64,000 nt of DNA from G965233625 sp965233625 (GTDB lineage Bacteria > Planctomycetota > Planctomycetia > Pirellulales > Pirellulaceae): NCBI GenBank assembly GCA_965233625.1, contig OZ247499.1, positions 4,650,001 to 4,714,000 on the forward strand, read 5' to 3'. A program made the position numbers and the translations under genes. Of this stretch, positions 10,101 to 19,486 are shown in pieces (position 1 is the first letter of the stretch; each line of letters begins with the position of its first letter). The notes below the pieces were generated by a model. It ran no database searches, was not told the origin of the DNA, and saw nothing but the letters and a program-made list of their open reading frames with translations.

Positions 10101-11498
10101 GTGCTTAACGATATCGCGCTGCAAAAATGTATTAATCCCGCCTGCGGAGCCACCTACGGCGCCGAAGAGGTGCGTATTGCGTGCGATAAATGCGGCGACC
10201 TGCTGGACGTGACGTACGACTGGAGCCGTGCACAGCCCCCGGCGCGGCTGCGCGATTTTGAAGCCTTCTGGCAAAAGCGGTACGAACCGTTGCGGTTCAG
10301 CGGCGTGTGGCGGTTCCATGAACTGCTACCGTTCGCCAAGCCCGAAGCCGTCGTCACCGTGGGCGAAGGTCAGACGCTGCTGCAACAGGCAGACGCAGTG
10401 GCGAAATATGTGGGCGTGAACCCCGGGCAGTTGTACCTTCAGTACGAAGGCATGAACCCTTCGGGCAGCTTCAAAGACAACGGCATGACCGCCGCCTTCA
10501 CCCACGCCAACGCCACCGGCGCCCGCCGCGCCGCATGTGCATCGACCGGTAACACCAGTGCCAGCCTGGCTATGTATTGCAGCGTGACTCGCCGTATGAA
10601 AGCCGTCATCTTCATCGGCAGCGGGAAGATCTCGTACGGCAAGCTTTCGCAGGCGCTGGACTACGGCGCCCTGACCGTGCAGATATCGGGCGACTTCGAC
10701 GACGCGATGGTCCGCGTCCGCGAGGTGTGCGCCGATCTGGGCATCTATCTGGTCAACAGCGTGAATCCGTTCCGTCTGGAAGGGCAGAAGACCATCATGC
10801 TCCGCGTGCTGGAAGCGCTGCGCTGGGAAACACCGGACTGGATCGTGGTGCCCGGCGGCAACCTGGGCAACAGCAGCGCGTTTGGCAAAGCGTTTATGGA
10901 ACTGCTGGAACTTGGACTCATCGACCGCCCGCCGCGCCTGGCGATTATCAACGCCGCCGGCGCCAACACCTTGCATGAGCTATATGAAAATCGCGGCATG
11001 CGGTGGAACCGCGGGCGGGGAAATTCCGACGCTGCCACGCAGTACTATCACGAACTGGACGCGGGTGGGCGTAAAGCATCGACCATTGCTTCGGCCATCG
11101 AAATCAACCGCCCAGTCAACTTGAAGAAGTGCCTGCGTGCCCTGGAAGTCTGTGACGGCGTGGTGCGGGAAGTAGACGACCAGCAGATTCTCGACGCGAA
11201 AGCACAGGTCGGCGCCGGCGGCATCGGCTGCGAGCCCGCCAGTGGAGCCAGCGTCGCCGGCGCCAGGTTGCTCCGCCAGCAAGGCATCATCGCACCCAGC
11301 GACCGCGTCGTCTGCATCCTCACCGGCCACCTGCTAAAAGACCCGACTGCCACGGTCGCCTATCACAGCACCGATCAGGATCAGTTCGACGAAGTCCTCG
11401 GCAGCCGCGGCGTGAAGAAAGCCTCATACGCCAACCGCGCCGTCGCCGTCCCCAACGACCTGCCAGAAATCATCCGCGCGATTGAGTTGTATAGTTAG
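10101..11498 (+). CDS. thrC: threonine synthase
   Basis: A fold-type II PLP enzyme of about 465 residues that converts O-phosphohomoserine to threonine in the cytoplasm. It starts with a zinc-ribbon-like segment ([11 protein letters not shown]...CDKCGD) typical of this class, followed by [14 protein letters not shown], which contains the PLP lysine, [10 protein letters not shown] (phosphate binding), and [13 protein letters not shown]. The GTG at 10101 ([10 protein letters not shown]) gives a compact N-terminus; an ATG at 10059 would add 14 unremarkable residues. No other threonine-pathway gene is nearby. Confidence 0.93.
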   Translation: MLNDIALQKCINPACGATYGAEEVRIACDKCGDLLDVTYDWSRAQPPARLRDFEAFWQKRYEPLRFSGVWRFHELLPFAKPEAVVTVGEGQTLLQQADAVAKYVGVNPGQLYLQYEGMNPSGSFKDNGMTAAFTHANATGARRAACASTGNTSASLAMYCSVTRRMKAVIFIGSGKISYGKLSQALDYGALTVQISGDFDDAMVRVREVCADLGIYLVNSVNPFRLEGQKTIMLRVLEALRWETPDWIVVPGGNLGNSSAFGKAFMELLELGLIDRPPRLAIINAAGANTLHELYENRGMRWNRGRGNSDAATQYYHELDAGGRKASTIASAIEINRPVNLKKCLRALEVCDGVVREVDDQQILDAKAQVGAGGIGCEPASGASVAGARLLRQQGIIAPSDRVVCILTGHLLKDPTATVAYHSTDQDQFDEVLGSRGVKKASYANRAVAVPNDLPEIIRAIELYS

Positions 11499-11510
11499 GC
11501 AGCGCCACGG

Positions 11511-12110
11511 ATGACCACTTCACCACCCTTCGTGTTTGATGGTCAAGAATGCCGAATCGTTGAAGCGGAAATCATCGCAACGATTCGCGATCCCTACTGG
11601 TGCGACACCTACAACAACGGGCAGGACAAATCTATCTCGTGGTCGATAAGCTTCGAGGCCGAATCCGTCAACGAAGAATTTAAGCCAGCCGGCGTAGACT
11701 TTGACGGCCTGCCCATCCGTGTCAACAACTGGCACAACCTGGTTGGATACGCACTGCAATGGACGGAAGCCATCAATCCAGAAACAGATGACCGGTACGG
11801 CCTCACCTATGTCTACGACCACCTGTTGATTACCGGCGGCGACCTCCTCGTTACCAAGCGAGCAGGCGCCACGTTCCAGATTATCGCGAGCGGTTTAGAC
11901 GAAGCGAAGCAGAAATTCGCCATCAACGCGCCCGCCACTTTCAAAGGTATCTACGTCCGCGGTTCTGAAAACGACACCAGCGAGACGATCTTTCAGCGGC
12001 TGAAAGAACAGATCGACGACGCGAATCTAACGGGCACACCGTTCAAACTGGACCACAGATACGATAGTGGTGTCAGGATGGGACACGCGTTTTTTAGTCC
12101 CGTCGTATGA
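11511..12110 (+). CDS. uncharacterised 199-residue protein
   Basis: The protein has no signal peptide or membrane segment and is acidic (many Asp and Glu). I recognise no family. Visible features are an aromatic-rich N-terminal half (RDPYWCDTYNNGQDKSISWS, LPIRVNNWHNLVGYALQW) and a C-terminal part with KQKFAINAPATFKGIYVRG, which suggests a mixed alpha/beta cytoplasmic protein. It starts 12 bp after thrC, so it may be transcribed with it. Its codon use is somewhat more AT-rich than thrC. Confidence 0.6.
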   Translation: MTTSPPFVFDGQECRIVEAEIIATIRDPYWCDTYNNGQDKSISWSISFEAESVNEEFKPAGVDFDGLPIRVNNWHNLVGYALQWTEAINPETDDRYGLTYVYDHLLITGGDLLVTKRAGATFQIIASGLDEAKQKFAINAPATFKGIYVRGSENDTSETIFQRLKEQIDDANLTGTPFKLDHRYDSGVRMGHAFFSPVV

Positions 12111-12191
12111 CGGCGAAAACACGGATTCCGTTTGCATTACAATAGGTCGTGTCAGCAACCAATTCCTCCGTAAGACAGCGTCCTAACACCT

Positions 12192-12782
12192 GTGAAACTC
12201 AATCATCCCAAACTCGTCCGGCTCTTGCAGATGGCGTACTCGGCCGAGAAGGCGGCGGCGTTTGCTTACATCGGGCATGCGGCTTCGGTGAAGGATGCGG
12301 ATGAAAAGAAGATGATTCATCAGATTGAAATGGATGAATGGGAGCATCGCGAGGAAGTGCTGAAGATCATGCAGCAGTACGATGTGCCCATTTCCCGCTA
12401 CTACGAAATCCGCTTCCACATCATCGGCCGCATCATCTCGTTCAGTTGTCACATCATCGGCTGGTTCATGCCGTACTATTTCGCAGGCCGGTTAGAAAGC
12501 GGCAACGTCTGCGAGTACTTCGTGATGATGCGCTATTTCAATGAGCTGGATATCACCGAGCACGACGAAGTGCTCTATGAAATGGGCATCAAAGAGAAAG
12601 AGCACGAAGTCTATTTCCAGAAAAGCCTGGAAGGCAACCCGCTGCTCCCCTACTTCGAACGCATCTTCGGCTGGGGCCAGCAATCCACCAACGATGTGGA
12701 CCTGGAACAGAAACCGACCGTTGCGGAATCAAAGAAACACTGCCGCAATAAAGCGGTCACTCCGCCCGCAAAGATCGAATGA
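12192..12782 (+). CDS. ferritin-like di-iron protein, Coq7/demethoxyubiquinone hydroxylase-like
   Basis: A 196-residue helical protein with the spaced acidic/His pattern of a ferritin-like di-iron site: EKAAAFAY, then MDEWEHREEV (ExxH), then ELDITEHDEVLYEM and KEKEHEVYF (ExxH). Two central hydrophobic helices (IISFSCHIIGWFMPYYFAG) suggest membrane contact. The Coq7 family hydroxylates demethoxyubiquinone, but planctomycetes normally use menaquinone, so the true substrate is uncertain. The Lys/Glu-rich tail after residue 165 is probably unstructured. It is followed 16 bp later by a TPR gene in the same direction. Confidence 0.75.
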   Translation: MKLNHPKLVRLLQMAYSAEKAAAFAYIGHAASVKDADEKKMIHQIEMDEWEHREEVLKIMQQYDVPISRYYEIRFHIIGRIISFSCHIIGWFMPYYFAGRLESGNVCEYFVMMRYFNELDITEHDEVLYEMGIKEKEHEVYFQKSLEGNPLLPYFERIFGWGQQSTNDVDLEQKPTVAESKKHCRNKAVTPPAKIE

Positions 12783-12798
12783 ACGCCGCTGGGAAACG

Positions 12799-13869
12799 AT
12801 GAAGCTTCCGACGGACTACAGCAATGACCTACTGGGATACGAATCCGCTTTTGGCGCGACGGTGGACGGCGAGCCGCTTACTTCCCCTACAACGTGCGTT
12901 TACTCACTCGTCTTTCCACCAATCGGCTTTTTTCCCTTTTACGGAATTGGCAATGGTGACTACCACGGGTTCTATTGGCCCATTGGCCGCGAAGAACAGC
13001 CACCCCTGATTGCTTTCAGCAGTCACGATGTTGGTGGGCTGATCCCCGAACATGGGAACATCGAAACGCTGTTTCACTGCCAGCTTGCGCGGACGCCCGC
13101 TGAAGAGGAGCCTGACGGAACCTACGCCGAATTGGCCACGCAATCGTTGGGTCGCGAACCAGCCCGACATGAAGTACGCGGCCTCGCCCACGATGACTAT
13201 GAACAGCTTCTTGCGTTGGACCCCTATTCTCCTTTCTACCTGTGTGCAGCAGGCGACGCGCATGTTGCAAACCAGGAAATCGAAGAGGCGGCGGTAAGTT
13301 ACAGGCAGTCCATTCTCGCTCTTCCAGAATACGTCGCCGCGCACTTTGGCCTCGCATATGCTCTCCGCCGGCTGCGTCGCCCGGAAGAGGCCACGATTCA
13401 TCTCAGGGAGACGCTCCTGGGGCCACTTGCCTTTTACGGCGGCTCTTTCTGGGCTGATACAGGACTTCCCGGATCTTTCCGTAACGACTGGGCGCGTAAA
13501 GCACTGATGTGGCTGCAACGGTCTAAAGCTGTTCACGAGTCAATTGTGGACGATCCTTTTATCAAGAATGTGGATCGCCTGACCTACCAGACAGGCATGG
13601 CGGAAAATCCTGATATCGACATTCTCCAGGAACTGACCGACGAATTTGCGTCACGAGGGCAATACAACGACGCCGCCCGCGTCTGGCAACTGGTAGGTGA
13701 CCGTGCGAGCTGCGAGACAACAAGTTTCCGTCAACGCTATCGCCTCACGCCCGCAACCTTCGGCGAACGACTTGCCGAACTCTACAATCTGGCTGGCAAC
13801 TCAAGGCGCGCTGCACTGGTGATTAGCATGCTGAGTCTGATGGAAAAACCGGATGGGCTTTACCTCTAA
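12799..13869 (+). CDS. TPR-containing protein of unknown function
   Basis: A 356-residue cytoplasmic-looking protein. Residues about 140-215 contain two TPR-like helical hairpins (DPYSPFYLCAAGDAHVANQE, IEEAAVSYRQSILALPEYVA, HFGLAYALRRLRRPEEA), with another near residues 280-340. The aromatic-rich start (FPPIGFFPFYGIGNGDYHGFYWP) resembles no catalytic motif I know; it may be a SMI1/KNR4-like surface but I cannot establish that. ATG 12799 is chosen because the open frame upstream of it lies inside the previous gene in a different frame. Confidence 0.65.
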   Translation: MKLPTDYSNDLLGYESAFGATVDGEPLTSPTTCVYSLVFPPIGFFPFYGIGNGDYHGFYWPIGREEQPPLIAFSSHDVGGLIPEHGNIETLFHCQLARTPAEEEPDGTYAELATQSLGREPARHEVRGLAHDDYEQLLALDPYSPFYLCAAGDAHVANQEIEEAAVSYRQSILALPEYVAAHFGLAYALRRLRRPEEATIHLRETLLGPLAFYGGSFWADTGLPGSFRNDWARKALMWLQRSKAVHESIVDDPFIKNVDRLTYQTGMAENPDIDILQELTDEFASRGQYNDAARVWQLVGDRASCETTSFRQRYRLTPATFGERLAELYNLAGNSRRAALVISMLSLMEKPDGLYL

Positions 13870-14030
13870 ACGCCATGAACATCCCATAATTGCGGAAGCC
13901 GCCAGCCAAAATAATGCACGCTGAAGAAATCTTTGACGAAGCAGCTTAGCAGAACACCCACGGCAACTTCGCGGCTGCGCTTTTTAGTACGCGGTTTACT
14001 GTGACTAGGCCGATACCTGACCAGTAAGGA

Positions 14031-16259
14031 CTAATCCGCCGCGCGTTTCGTTGTTAACGTGACCAGCACTAGTGCGGCGGCGATGCCGGCGATGCCGGCG
14101 GCCAGCCAGAGGATGGGTAGGTGGGCTCCTTCGGCGATGCCCCAGCCGGCTTCGCTGATGGGTTTGCGATAGTACGCTAGGCTTAGCAACAGGCAGTTGT
14201 GGCAGGCGTGCGCGACAACGCCCGGCCAGATGCTGCCACTGCGATAGCACAGGTACCCTAGCAGCAGGCCCAGCGCGGTGCTGGGTAGAAAACGCTCGAT
14301 GGTCAGCGTGCTGGTGACCACGTGAAAGGCGCCGAATAGCAGGGCGGTGATGAGGATTGTTTTCCACGGGCTGGTCTGTTTCATCAGCGGGGCGAACAGA
14401 TAGCCGCGGAAGAACAGTTCTTCGCACACCGCCGGTATCAGCCCCATGGCGATCAGAATCAGCGGCAGCGGAATTTGCGACCATTGATCGACGCCCTTCA
14501 ATACAAGCGAGATTTTTTCGTCGCTTAGACTGACGAGGCCGACTGTTTCGCTCAGCACCACGATCTCGTGCGCCATCGGCCACATACACAGTCCCAGCAA
14601 CACGGCGCCAAGCAGCGGCAGCGGGGCGGGCATGCCCAGACGCAGCCCCTGTGTCCAATCGACACGGCTCCACAGCGTTGCCAGCACGGGGATGCCGGCG
14701 AACACCACCGCGGTAATCACGCCGCCCAGCACCAGCCGCGTGGACATCGCTACATCAGCCATCTGGCCTAACAGGCTGGCCAGCAGAAAGTTGACCGGGA
14801 ACAGCACCGCCAGGCAGAACAGCGCGCTGCTAGTCGAAGGGGCGGCGATCGGTTTAGACGGCCGCTTGAGCATGTTCGCCCAGCTGCCGCTGCTTCCGTA
14901 CAGCACGGAGTCAGAGCCGAAGATCCGCGCTGCCAGCGCCAGCGCCGCCACGGCGTAAAACAGTGTCACCATGATGGTGAATGTCGCCAGTCCGGGGTCG
15001 GCGCCGTCCTGCAACACGTCACGCGCCAGCAGCACCATATTCAACAGCGGCGTGGCGGCAAGCAGCGGCGTCAGTTGCACGCCCGGCGTCAGGCTGACCA
15101 GCCCCGGTCCCAGGCAAAGCAGCATCAGTGGAATCAGGTAGGCTTGCGCTTCTTTAAAACTGCGGGCGAAACTGGTGATGGCCAGCAGCAGTCCGGAGAA
15201 GAATGCGGCGAACAATATCGTCAGCCCGAACACCGCCACCAGCGCCAGCGGCGAGAACGAATCGCCCATCAAGACCGGCGCCAGTCCCGCCGCGTAAGTC
15301 GTGGCGCCCATCGCCAGCAGGTTCACGCCCGCCGTCAGCAGCGCGACGGTCAGCACGGCGACGTACTTCGCCAACAGAATCAAGAACCGTGGCGCCGGGG
15401 ATGCAACCAGGCTCTCGAGTGTACCGCGTTCGCGTTCGCCCGCCGTGCAGTCGATCGCCGGATAGACGGCGCCGGTGATCGTCATCAGCAACAGCACCAG
15501 CGGAGCCAGCGCCGCCAACGACACGGCCGGGGCCGCTCCTTCCCCAGCAATCACCGCCGACTTCACCTGCAGCGGCGGCGCGGTGCTGAGGCCGGCGGTG
15601 GTCATTAAGCGCTGGAAGTGCTCATCGTTCAAAAGTTCGATCCGCTTGGCGATATACTCCCGCGCCAGTTCGCCGGCGTAGGATTCTTCCCGCAGATGTA
15701 ACTTCAGCGCAACGCGGGGCGAATCTGTCTCCTGCGTTGCCACTTCCACGCCCAGATCAAGGTCCATGTCCGCAACGGCTTTTTCAAGATCTTCTGTTTC
15801 AAAGAACTGAAACTGCGGTTCCGCTGCCTGGAGTAAAGCATCTGCTTTGCTGCGTTCCACGCCATTGTCTTCTTCTGCAGGTTCCTCCGGGTCGTCCGCT
15901 TCGTCTTCGGCGGCCTTATCGCGGCGTTGCTTTAGAAGGTCCGCCTGTTTGAGCAGGTCGGTCAGCACCAGGCCATCGCGATTCGAAGAGACACCGATCC
16001 GGATAATCTGCGCCTGGCCGGGTAGCGCGGAAGTAAGCAGAAACTTCTGGCACAGCAGTGCTAGCAACGGGTAGACCAGCAGCGGCATCAGCACCAGGGT
16101 GATAATGGTGCGGCGGTCGCGGAGCGTTTCGCGCAGTTCTTTGCGGGCTAACCCGGCGAACCTTTGAAACATGCTGCGCCGGGGATGGCTGCCGCCGGTT
16201 TTTTTCACTGAGGCAGGCGTTGCCGGTGCAGAAGAGGTGGTTTCAGGCGGATCAGACAT
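14031..16259 (-). CDS. ABC-2 type permease fused to CPBP intramembrane protease
   Basis: A 742-residue membrane protein with two parts. Residues 1 to about 470 are a NatB-like ABC-2 permease: an N-terminal RKELRETLRDRRTI followed by a TM helix, a large extracytoplasmic loop with an acidic linker (DEADDPEEPAEED), then five or so TM segments. From about residue 490 a second TM bundle carries the CPBP/Rce1-type motifs EELFFRGYLF (EExxxR), FGAFHV and HACHN. Such permease-protease fusions are known in planctomycetes; substrates are not. The cognate ATPase is not adjacent. The start at 16259 places a Ser/Pro/Thr-rich leader before the first TM. All protease residues are present, so it may be active. 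Confidence 0.88.
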   Translation of the reverse strand: MSDPPETTSSAPATPASVKKTGGSHPRRSMFQRFAGLARKELRETLRDRRTIITLVLMPLLVYPLLALLCQKFLLTSALPGQAQIIRIGVSSNRDGLVLTDLLKQADLLKQRRDKAAEDEADDPEEPAEEDNGVERSKADALLQAAEPQFQFFETEDLEKAVADMDLDLGVEVATQETDSPRVALKLHLREESYAGELAREYIAKRIELLNDEHFQRLMTTAGLSTAPPLQVKSAVIAGEGAAPAVSLAALAPLVLLLMTITGAVYPAIDCTAGERERGTLESLVASPAPRFLILLAKYVAVLTVALLTAGVNLLAMGATTYAAGLAPVLMGDSFSPLALVAVFGLTILFAAFFSGLLLAITSFARSFKEAQAYLIPLMLLCLGPGLVSLTPGVQLTPLLAATPLLNMVLLARDVLQDGADPGLATFTIMVTLFYAVAALALAARIFGSDSVLYGSSGSWANMLKRPSKPIAAPSTSSALFCLAVLFPVNFLLASLLGQMADVAMSTRLVLGGVITAVVFAGIPVLATLWSRVDWTQGLRLGMPAPLPLLGAVLLGLCMWPMAHEIVVLSETVGLVSLSDEKISLVLKGVDQWSQIPLPLILIAMGLIPAVCEELFFRGYLFAPLMKQTSPWKTILITALLFGAFHVVTSTLTIERFLPSTALGLLLGYLCYRSGSIWPGVVAHACHNCLLLSLAYYRKPISEAGWGIAEGAHLPILWLAAGIAGIAAALVLVTLTTKRAAD

Positions 16260-16639
16260 GCTGCGATAGTCGCATACCCGTGGTCGTCCCGCCAGCGGTA
16301 TGCGGGAATTTAACGACTTGCGAGCCGTAAACGCAAGCTGCTAAACGACTTCACACAGCCCGTCAAAGGCGGTATATTCATGCCTTCAACCTGCCGCCTG
16401 GATTTATGGGCATTCGCCTTATTTGTAGCTTACACACCGGCGATACGCATCGTCTAGTGTGGCGGTTGGTGAGGAAACCAAACAACCTTTCAACGGGCTT
16501 CTGGTCGCATATAGCGGCGAACGCCCGCCCGATGCAGCCCTGCAATACCGCACATTTCACCAGCGACGACGTACATTCCGCGCTGGTTTCTGCCACGCCG
16601 CCTCGCAACGCGGCACACTTATATAGGTAATCGTTTTAG
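16260..16639. other. intergenic region without a recognised gene
   Basis: 380 bp between two divergent genes. I see no convincing reading frame, no copy of the repeat families and no clear hairpin followed by Ts. It must hold the promoters for both flanking genes; no strong -35/-10 pair stood out. Confidence 0.5.
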
Positions 16640-18721
16640 ATGAATAAGCCTGAAAAGAAGAAAACCAACTGGTTTTCGCTGGCCAGCGAAATTGGCGCCG
16701 GCGACGACCCAACCCAAGAAGAAAACACAGCGGACGCCACAAACGAAGACACGCAGCAACCGGCTGAGCAGGAAGAAAACGCTGCGGCCGAAGATACTAG
16801 CACCGCGAAAGAGTCGCCCAGCACCGCCCAGCCATCCGCCGCACGTAGCAGTTCCACGGCAAAGCCGCGTCGCGGCAGCCGGGGAGACAAATCAGGCTGG
16901 GGAGATCTGGCAGGCGCCTTAGGGCTGGAAGGTGGCGAACCTACGCCGCCCAAACCGTCCGCCCCGCGAACACTTTCCGCCTGGGACGATGCAACGGCCG
17001 AACTGCCGCTGCCAGGAAATCCCTTCGGAGCGCCAAGCACCCCGCCCGCTGGCGAAGCACCACCCGTCGCACCGCCGGCGCCACGTGAAACTGCGAGTGA
17101 AGAAGTTGCAGAAGCAGAGCCGGAAGCACCCGCCGCGGAAGAAGCAACCATCACCGAGTCGCAGCCTGTTGCCGAGGCCGCTGCCTCCAGTCAGACCGAG
17201 CCAGAAGCAGATGAAGCTGCAGACGATCCGCTGGCTGCCATTCCCGCCGCCCGCGGTGTGAATCCGAAGTTGATTTCCGGCGGTTTTGGCGCCGGCATTG
17301 TGGACGACTTCGATCAGGAAACGGGCCTTGCCAAGCTTGTGGAAGAGAAAACCGCCCCGGCCCCCGCAACTGAAGAAGCGGAAGAGGCATCTGAGCCGCC
17401 GCAGCCGGAGCCAGGCAATCCGTTCGCCGTGGAACCTGCTGAACCAGCGGCCGAAGCAGCCAGCGAGGAAGCGGACGACGAGGATGAGCCATCGCCCGAT
17501 GACATTCTGCAATCGGCAATCGCCTTTCCGCCCCGCAAACCTAAACAGGCTACACCGCCGCCCGCCGCCAAACCGCAGCCCCGTGACGAAGCCAAGCCAG
17601 CCCGCCGCCCGGCGCCGGTTGACGACGATGTAGAAGACGTGGAAGTCATCGAAGATTCGTCCGATGACAGCGACGAAGAAGATGCACCGCCACGCCGCCG
17701 CCGGCGCCGCCGTTCGCAGCGGGACACGGCGGAAACCAGCAACGAGGACACCCCGCGCAAGCGTCCGTCCCGTAACCGCGATGAGGACGAGGACGAGGAG
17801 GAAGATCGCCCGCGTCGCCGCCGTTCACGCCATCGCCGGGATGAAGAGGACGAAGTGAAAGCCGACAAAGGCCGGTCGCGTCGCTCGCACGATATGGACG
17901 ACGAAGACGAGGAAGAAGATCGTCCGCGTCGCCGTCGTTCGCGCAACCGCCAGGCGGATGATGCGGACACACAGGAAGAATCTTCGCGCCGCCGCGGCCG
18001 TCGCAATCGTGATGACGACGACAGTGAAGAGGAAGAGAAGCCACGCCGCCGCCGGTCGCGCAACCGTTCTGAAGAAGACGACGACGAAGCACCGCGCCGC
18101 CGCCGGCGGACACGCGCTAAAGCGGAAGATGACGATACGGACGATGACGATCAGCCGCGCAGCCGCCGCGATGCGGATTCAGATGAGGACGAGCAGCGTC
18201 CGCGCCGTCGTCGTCGCCGCCGCGCACGCCGGGGACGTTATGACGAAGATAGCTCTTCGGATTACCGCGAAGAATTCGCCGTGGATGAAGACGCCCCGGA
18301 AGCAGCGGACGCCGCCGACGATGCGGACGACGACGATGATGATGATGCAGCACCTGCCCGCGAGAAGCCGCGCCGGTCGCGTCGTCGTGGTCGCGGACGC
18401 AGGGGTCGTGCTGCTGCGGAGAAGCAGACGGACGATACCGATGATGAAGATCTGGCGGATGAACTGATCGACGATGATGACGATGATGACCAAGCGGAAA
18501 AGGCGCCGTCGCGTCGCCGTTCGCGGTCGAAGAAGTCTGCTGCTTCGGGTGAACCGATGACCGAAGAAGAGAAGCAGCGCACCGTCGCCCGCAACCGCAA
18601 AGTGCCCACCTGGGCCGACGCCATCACGCCCGTCGTACAATCCAATGTCGACGCCCGCAGCAAACGCGGCAGCGCCGAAGTACGCCGTGGCCGCGGAGGT
18701 CGTGGCCGCCGCCGCGATTAA
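16640..18721 (+). CDS. long mixed-charge, intrinsically disordered protein
   Basis: A 693-residue protein with almost no hydrophobic core. Residues 1-20 (MNKPEKKKTNWFSLASEIGA) are the only amphipathic start. Residues about 20-320 are Glu/Ala/Pro-rich. Residues about 330-650 alternate blocks such as RPRRRRSRNR with runs of Asp and Glu (a polyampholyte). The last 45 residues regain order: EEEKQRTVARNRKVPTWADAI, then ARSKRGSAEVRRGRGGRGRRRD, an RGG-like basic end. Such composition suggests RNA or nucleoid binding or condensate formation, as in RNase E tails or nucleolin-like proteins; this is inference. There is no signal peptide. The C-terminal PTWADAI segment is the best handle for finding homologues. 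Confidence 0.8.
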   Translation: MNKPEKKKTNWFSLASEIGAGDDPTQEENTADATNEDTQQPAEQEENAAAEDTSTAKESPSTAQPSAARSSSTAKPRRGSRGDKSGWGDLAGALGLEGGEPTPPKPSAPRTLSAWDDATAELPLPGNPFGAPSTPPAGEAPPVAPPAPRETASEEVAEAEPEAPAAEEATITESQPVAEAAASSQTEPEADEAADDPLAAIPAARGVNPKLISGGFGAGIVDDFDQETGLAKLVEEKTAPAPATEEAEEASEPPQPEPGNPFAVEPAEPAAEAASEEADDEDEPSPDDILQSAIAFPPRKPKQATPPPAAKPQPRDEAKPARRPAPVDDDVEDVEVIEDSSDDSDEEDAPPRRRRRRRSQRDTAETSNEDTPRKRPSRNRDEDEDEEEDRPRRRRSRHRRDEEDEVKADKGRSRRSHDMDDEDEEEDRPRRRRSRNRQADDADTQEESSRRRGRRNRDDDDSEEEEKPRRRRSRNRSEEDDDEAPRRRRRTRAKAEDDDTDDDDQPRSRRDADSDEDEQRPRRRRRRRARRGRYDEDSSSDYREEFAVDEDAPEAADAADDADDDDDDDAAPAREKPRRSRRRGRGRRGRAAAEKQTDDTDDEDLADELIDDDDDDDQAEKAPSRRRSRSKKSAASGEPMTEEEKQRTVARNRKVPTWADAITPVVQSNVDARSKRGSAEVRRGRGGRGRRRD

Positions 18722-18778
18722 CCGCGAAGCGGCAGAGTAGAGCGTCAGCCCGCAACGGCAGGGTTGGCGTCTGGCGGG

Positions 18779-19393
18779 TCAGCCTTCAATCAGCCCTTGG
18801 AACTCCTGCACGGAGATGCCAAGGGCGCCGGGGTAATTGCGTAGCTGATTACGTTGCGCTTCGGGCATCTCTCCATCGGCCGAGGCGACTTCGAAGGCGG
18901 CTTTGACCACCATCGCCACGCCTTGTCCGCCCAGCGAAGCAGAGATTTCGCGGAGATAATCCACGGAGCTAACGCCGGCGCTGCTGGCCATAGATAGTTC
19001 CATCTCTAGTTCCTGGTCGCCCAGGTACTTACCACTCAGCGCGCTGTAAACGCGTTTGATCGCCTCTTTCATACCTGGCGTGGGCGCCCCGCCAGCAATG
19101 GCAAGCAGCACGCACAGCCGTTTGACTTCTTCGTAAAACTCGTTGAGCGTGTCCTGCGGATTGTAATTCAGCACCTCCATCTCGTAGGTGCCGCCGCAGC
19201 TCGCGCATTCAATGTATTCACCGGCCGAGTGCATCGGAATGACGGGGATGAAGTACAGCGTGAAGAACACCCGCACGCGCTTATGGGTGAAGCTGGCATG
19301 AGGGCCGCAACGCGGGCAGTAAAAGTTACCGTCGCCTACCTTGCCGGTAATTCCCGTGGTGCCATAGATAATCAGTCCCAGCATATTCAACAC
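18779..19393 (-). CDS. zinc-ribbon plus TerB-like helical protein
   Basis: The 204-residue protein begins with a zinc ribbon (CPRCGPHASF ... ECASCGGTYEME, two CxxC pairs at about residues 26-29 and 63-66) with a hydrophobic stretch VFFTLYFIPVIPMHS between them. From about residue 85 it is all-helical and resembles TerB-type domains (FEVASADGEMPEAQRNQLRN, an acidic metal-binding-like loop). TerB proteins occur in tellurite-resistance and stress systems but are often of unknown role. The start may be at 19393 or at the Met three codons later (19384). It stands alone, convergent with the disordered-protein gene. Confidence 0.72.
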   Translation of the reverse strand: MLNMLGLIIYGTTGITGKVGDGNFYCPRCGPHASFTHKRVRVFFTLYFIPVIPMHSAGEYIECASCGGTYEMEVLNYNPQDTLNEFYEEVKRLCVLLAIAGGAPTPGMKEAIKRVYSALSGKYLGDQELEMELSMASSAGVSSVDYLREISASLGGQGVAMVVKAAFEVASADGEMPEAQRNQLRNYPGALGISVQEFQGLIEG

Positions 19394-19486
19394 TCGCTAA
19401 AGACGGGGGCGACGCACACGCGCCGGAGGTAACGGTTACTTGCTGCCCGGCGCCGTTCGTCGCCGCGCCTGATCCTGCTGGTGAAG

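Noticed and set aside
12541..12798. Upstream extension of the TPR gene
   Set aside because: It overlaps the ferritin-like gene in another frame, with unnatural composition (many Lys/Ser/Trp).
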